A DNA stretch of 41,452 nucleotides. Source: Microcella pacifica. Lineage in GTDB: Bacteria > Actinomycetota > Actinomycetes > Actinomycetales > Microbacteriaceae. Position 1 is the first letter of the stretch, and each line of letters opens with the position of its first letter. The translations under genes and the position numbers were made by a program. Positions 41,343-41,452 of the stretch are shown here, piece by piece. Where the stretch lies: contig NZ_VIKT02000021.1 in assembly GCF_009371975.2 (NCBI RefSeq), positions 1 through 41,452 on the forward strand. The letters are read 5' to 3'. The notes under the pieces are model-generated. The model made no database searches. It was not told where the DNA came from and saw only the letters and a list, made by a program, of their open reading frames with translations.

Positions 41343-41452
41343 TGTACTCGGTCATGACGTTGGTGACACTCGGGTGATCGGGGGTTTGCCTCCGCAGGCG
41401 GTGTGGGCTCGAGTGTAGTTGTAGTGCTCCAGCCAGGGCTCCAGGGCGTCGT
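41343..41452 (-). mobile_element. End of a second IS481-family insertion sequence
   Basis: The element begins TGTACTCGGTCATGACG directly after CCTAGG (41337-41342), again an NCTAGN target followed by TGTA. The rest of the element is outside the window. The sequence differs from the left-edge element, so it is a different IS481 member. Confidence 0.72.
41352..41452 (-). CDS. IS481-family transposase, C-terminal end only (rest outside window)
   Basis: Read on the minus strand, the frame open at the window edge encodes DALEPWLEHYNYTRAHTACG and then GKPPITRVSPTS before TGA at 41354-41352. The W-L-x2-YN-x2-R-x-H-x3-GG-x2-P-x2-R pattern is the C-terminus of IS481-family transposases. The 32 visible residues differ clearly from those at the left edge (TACGG versus TGIGG; different tail). 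The catalytic core is not in view. Confidence 0.8.
   Translation of the reverse strand, partial: DALEPWLEHYNYTRAHTACGGKPPITRVSPTS

Noticed and set aside
1-41452. CRISPR arrays, prophage genes or known defence systems
   Set aside because: No regularly spaced repeats with unique spacers, no phage structural or integrase genes and no restriction, toxin-antitoxin or retron modules were seen; the HerA-like ATPase lacks a partner.

Overview
The window reads as a chromosomal segment of a very GC-rich actinobacterium, most likely a member of the Microbacteriaceae. Support comes from strong G/C preference at third codon positions, LacI-type control of both sugar loci, the cluster tRNA-Ser(GGA) / SRP RNA / dnaX / recR, and a recurrent TANNNT -10 box exactly 6-7 nt upstream of start codons, the usual sign of leaderless transcripts in this phylum. 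The family-level placement is inference.

Layout. Both ends lie inside IS481-family elements: the C-terminal end of a transposase reads inward at the left edge (1-117, +) and that of a different transposase at the right edge (41352-41452, -). Each meets unique DNA at an NCTAGN target. Next to the left IS are a LacI regulator (114-1130, -) and a divergent CUT1 sugar importer (binding protein and two permeases, 1512-4944) that lacks an ATPase gene; perfect and near-perfect GGAACCGGTTCC operators lie between them. An ABC exporter, a DUF305/DUF3105 membrane-anchored pair (-) and a cystathionine beta-synthase / cystathionine gamma-lyase pair (transsulfuration) follow.

From 11036 to 20489 lies an L-arabinose island: a LacI-type regulator, a control region with three TGTGACCGTT-type sites around a promoter, araD-araB-araA with overlapping or nearly touching genes, then a CUT2 importer of the ChvE/GguA/GguB (MmsAB) type. 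After a strong terminator come a GH1 beta-glucosidase translationally overlapping a Bcr/CflA-type MFS transporter, a PAP2 phosphatase, a saccharopine-dehydrogenase-like protein, an alditol oxidase and a glycerate 2-kinase (together a plausible oxygen-dependent glycerol-to-2-phosphoglycerate route), and a HerA-like DUF853 ATPase.

On the minus strand, 33896 down to 29513 holds a fully overlapping three-gene operon: a DUF2975 membrane protein, a 74-residue XRE regulator and a giant polytopic membrane protein of about 1228 residues with an N-terminal zinc ribbon. It is preceded by a pair of TATCG/CGATA palindromes. This is the least understood unit in the window. The right end carries housekeeping genes: tRNA-Ser(GGA), SRP RNA, pta-ackA, an NAD(P)-binding protein (-), dnaX and recR.

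The general theme is plant- or soil-type carbohydrate use (alpha-glucoside-like oligosaccharides, arabinose, beta-glucosides, polyols) feeding pentose and triose metabolism and acetate overflow. I found no CRISPR array, prophage or recognised defence system.
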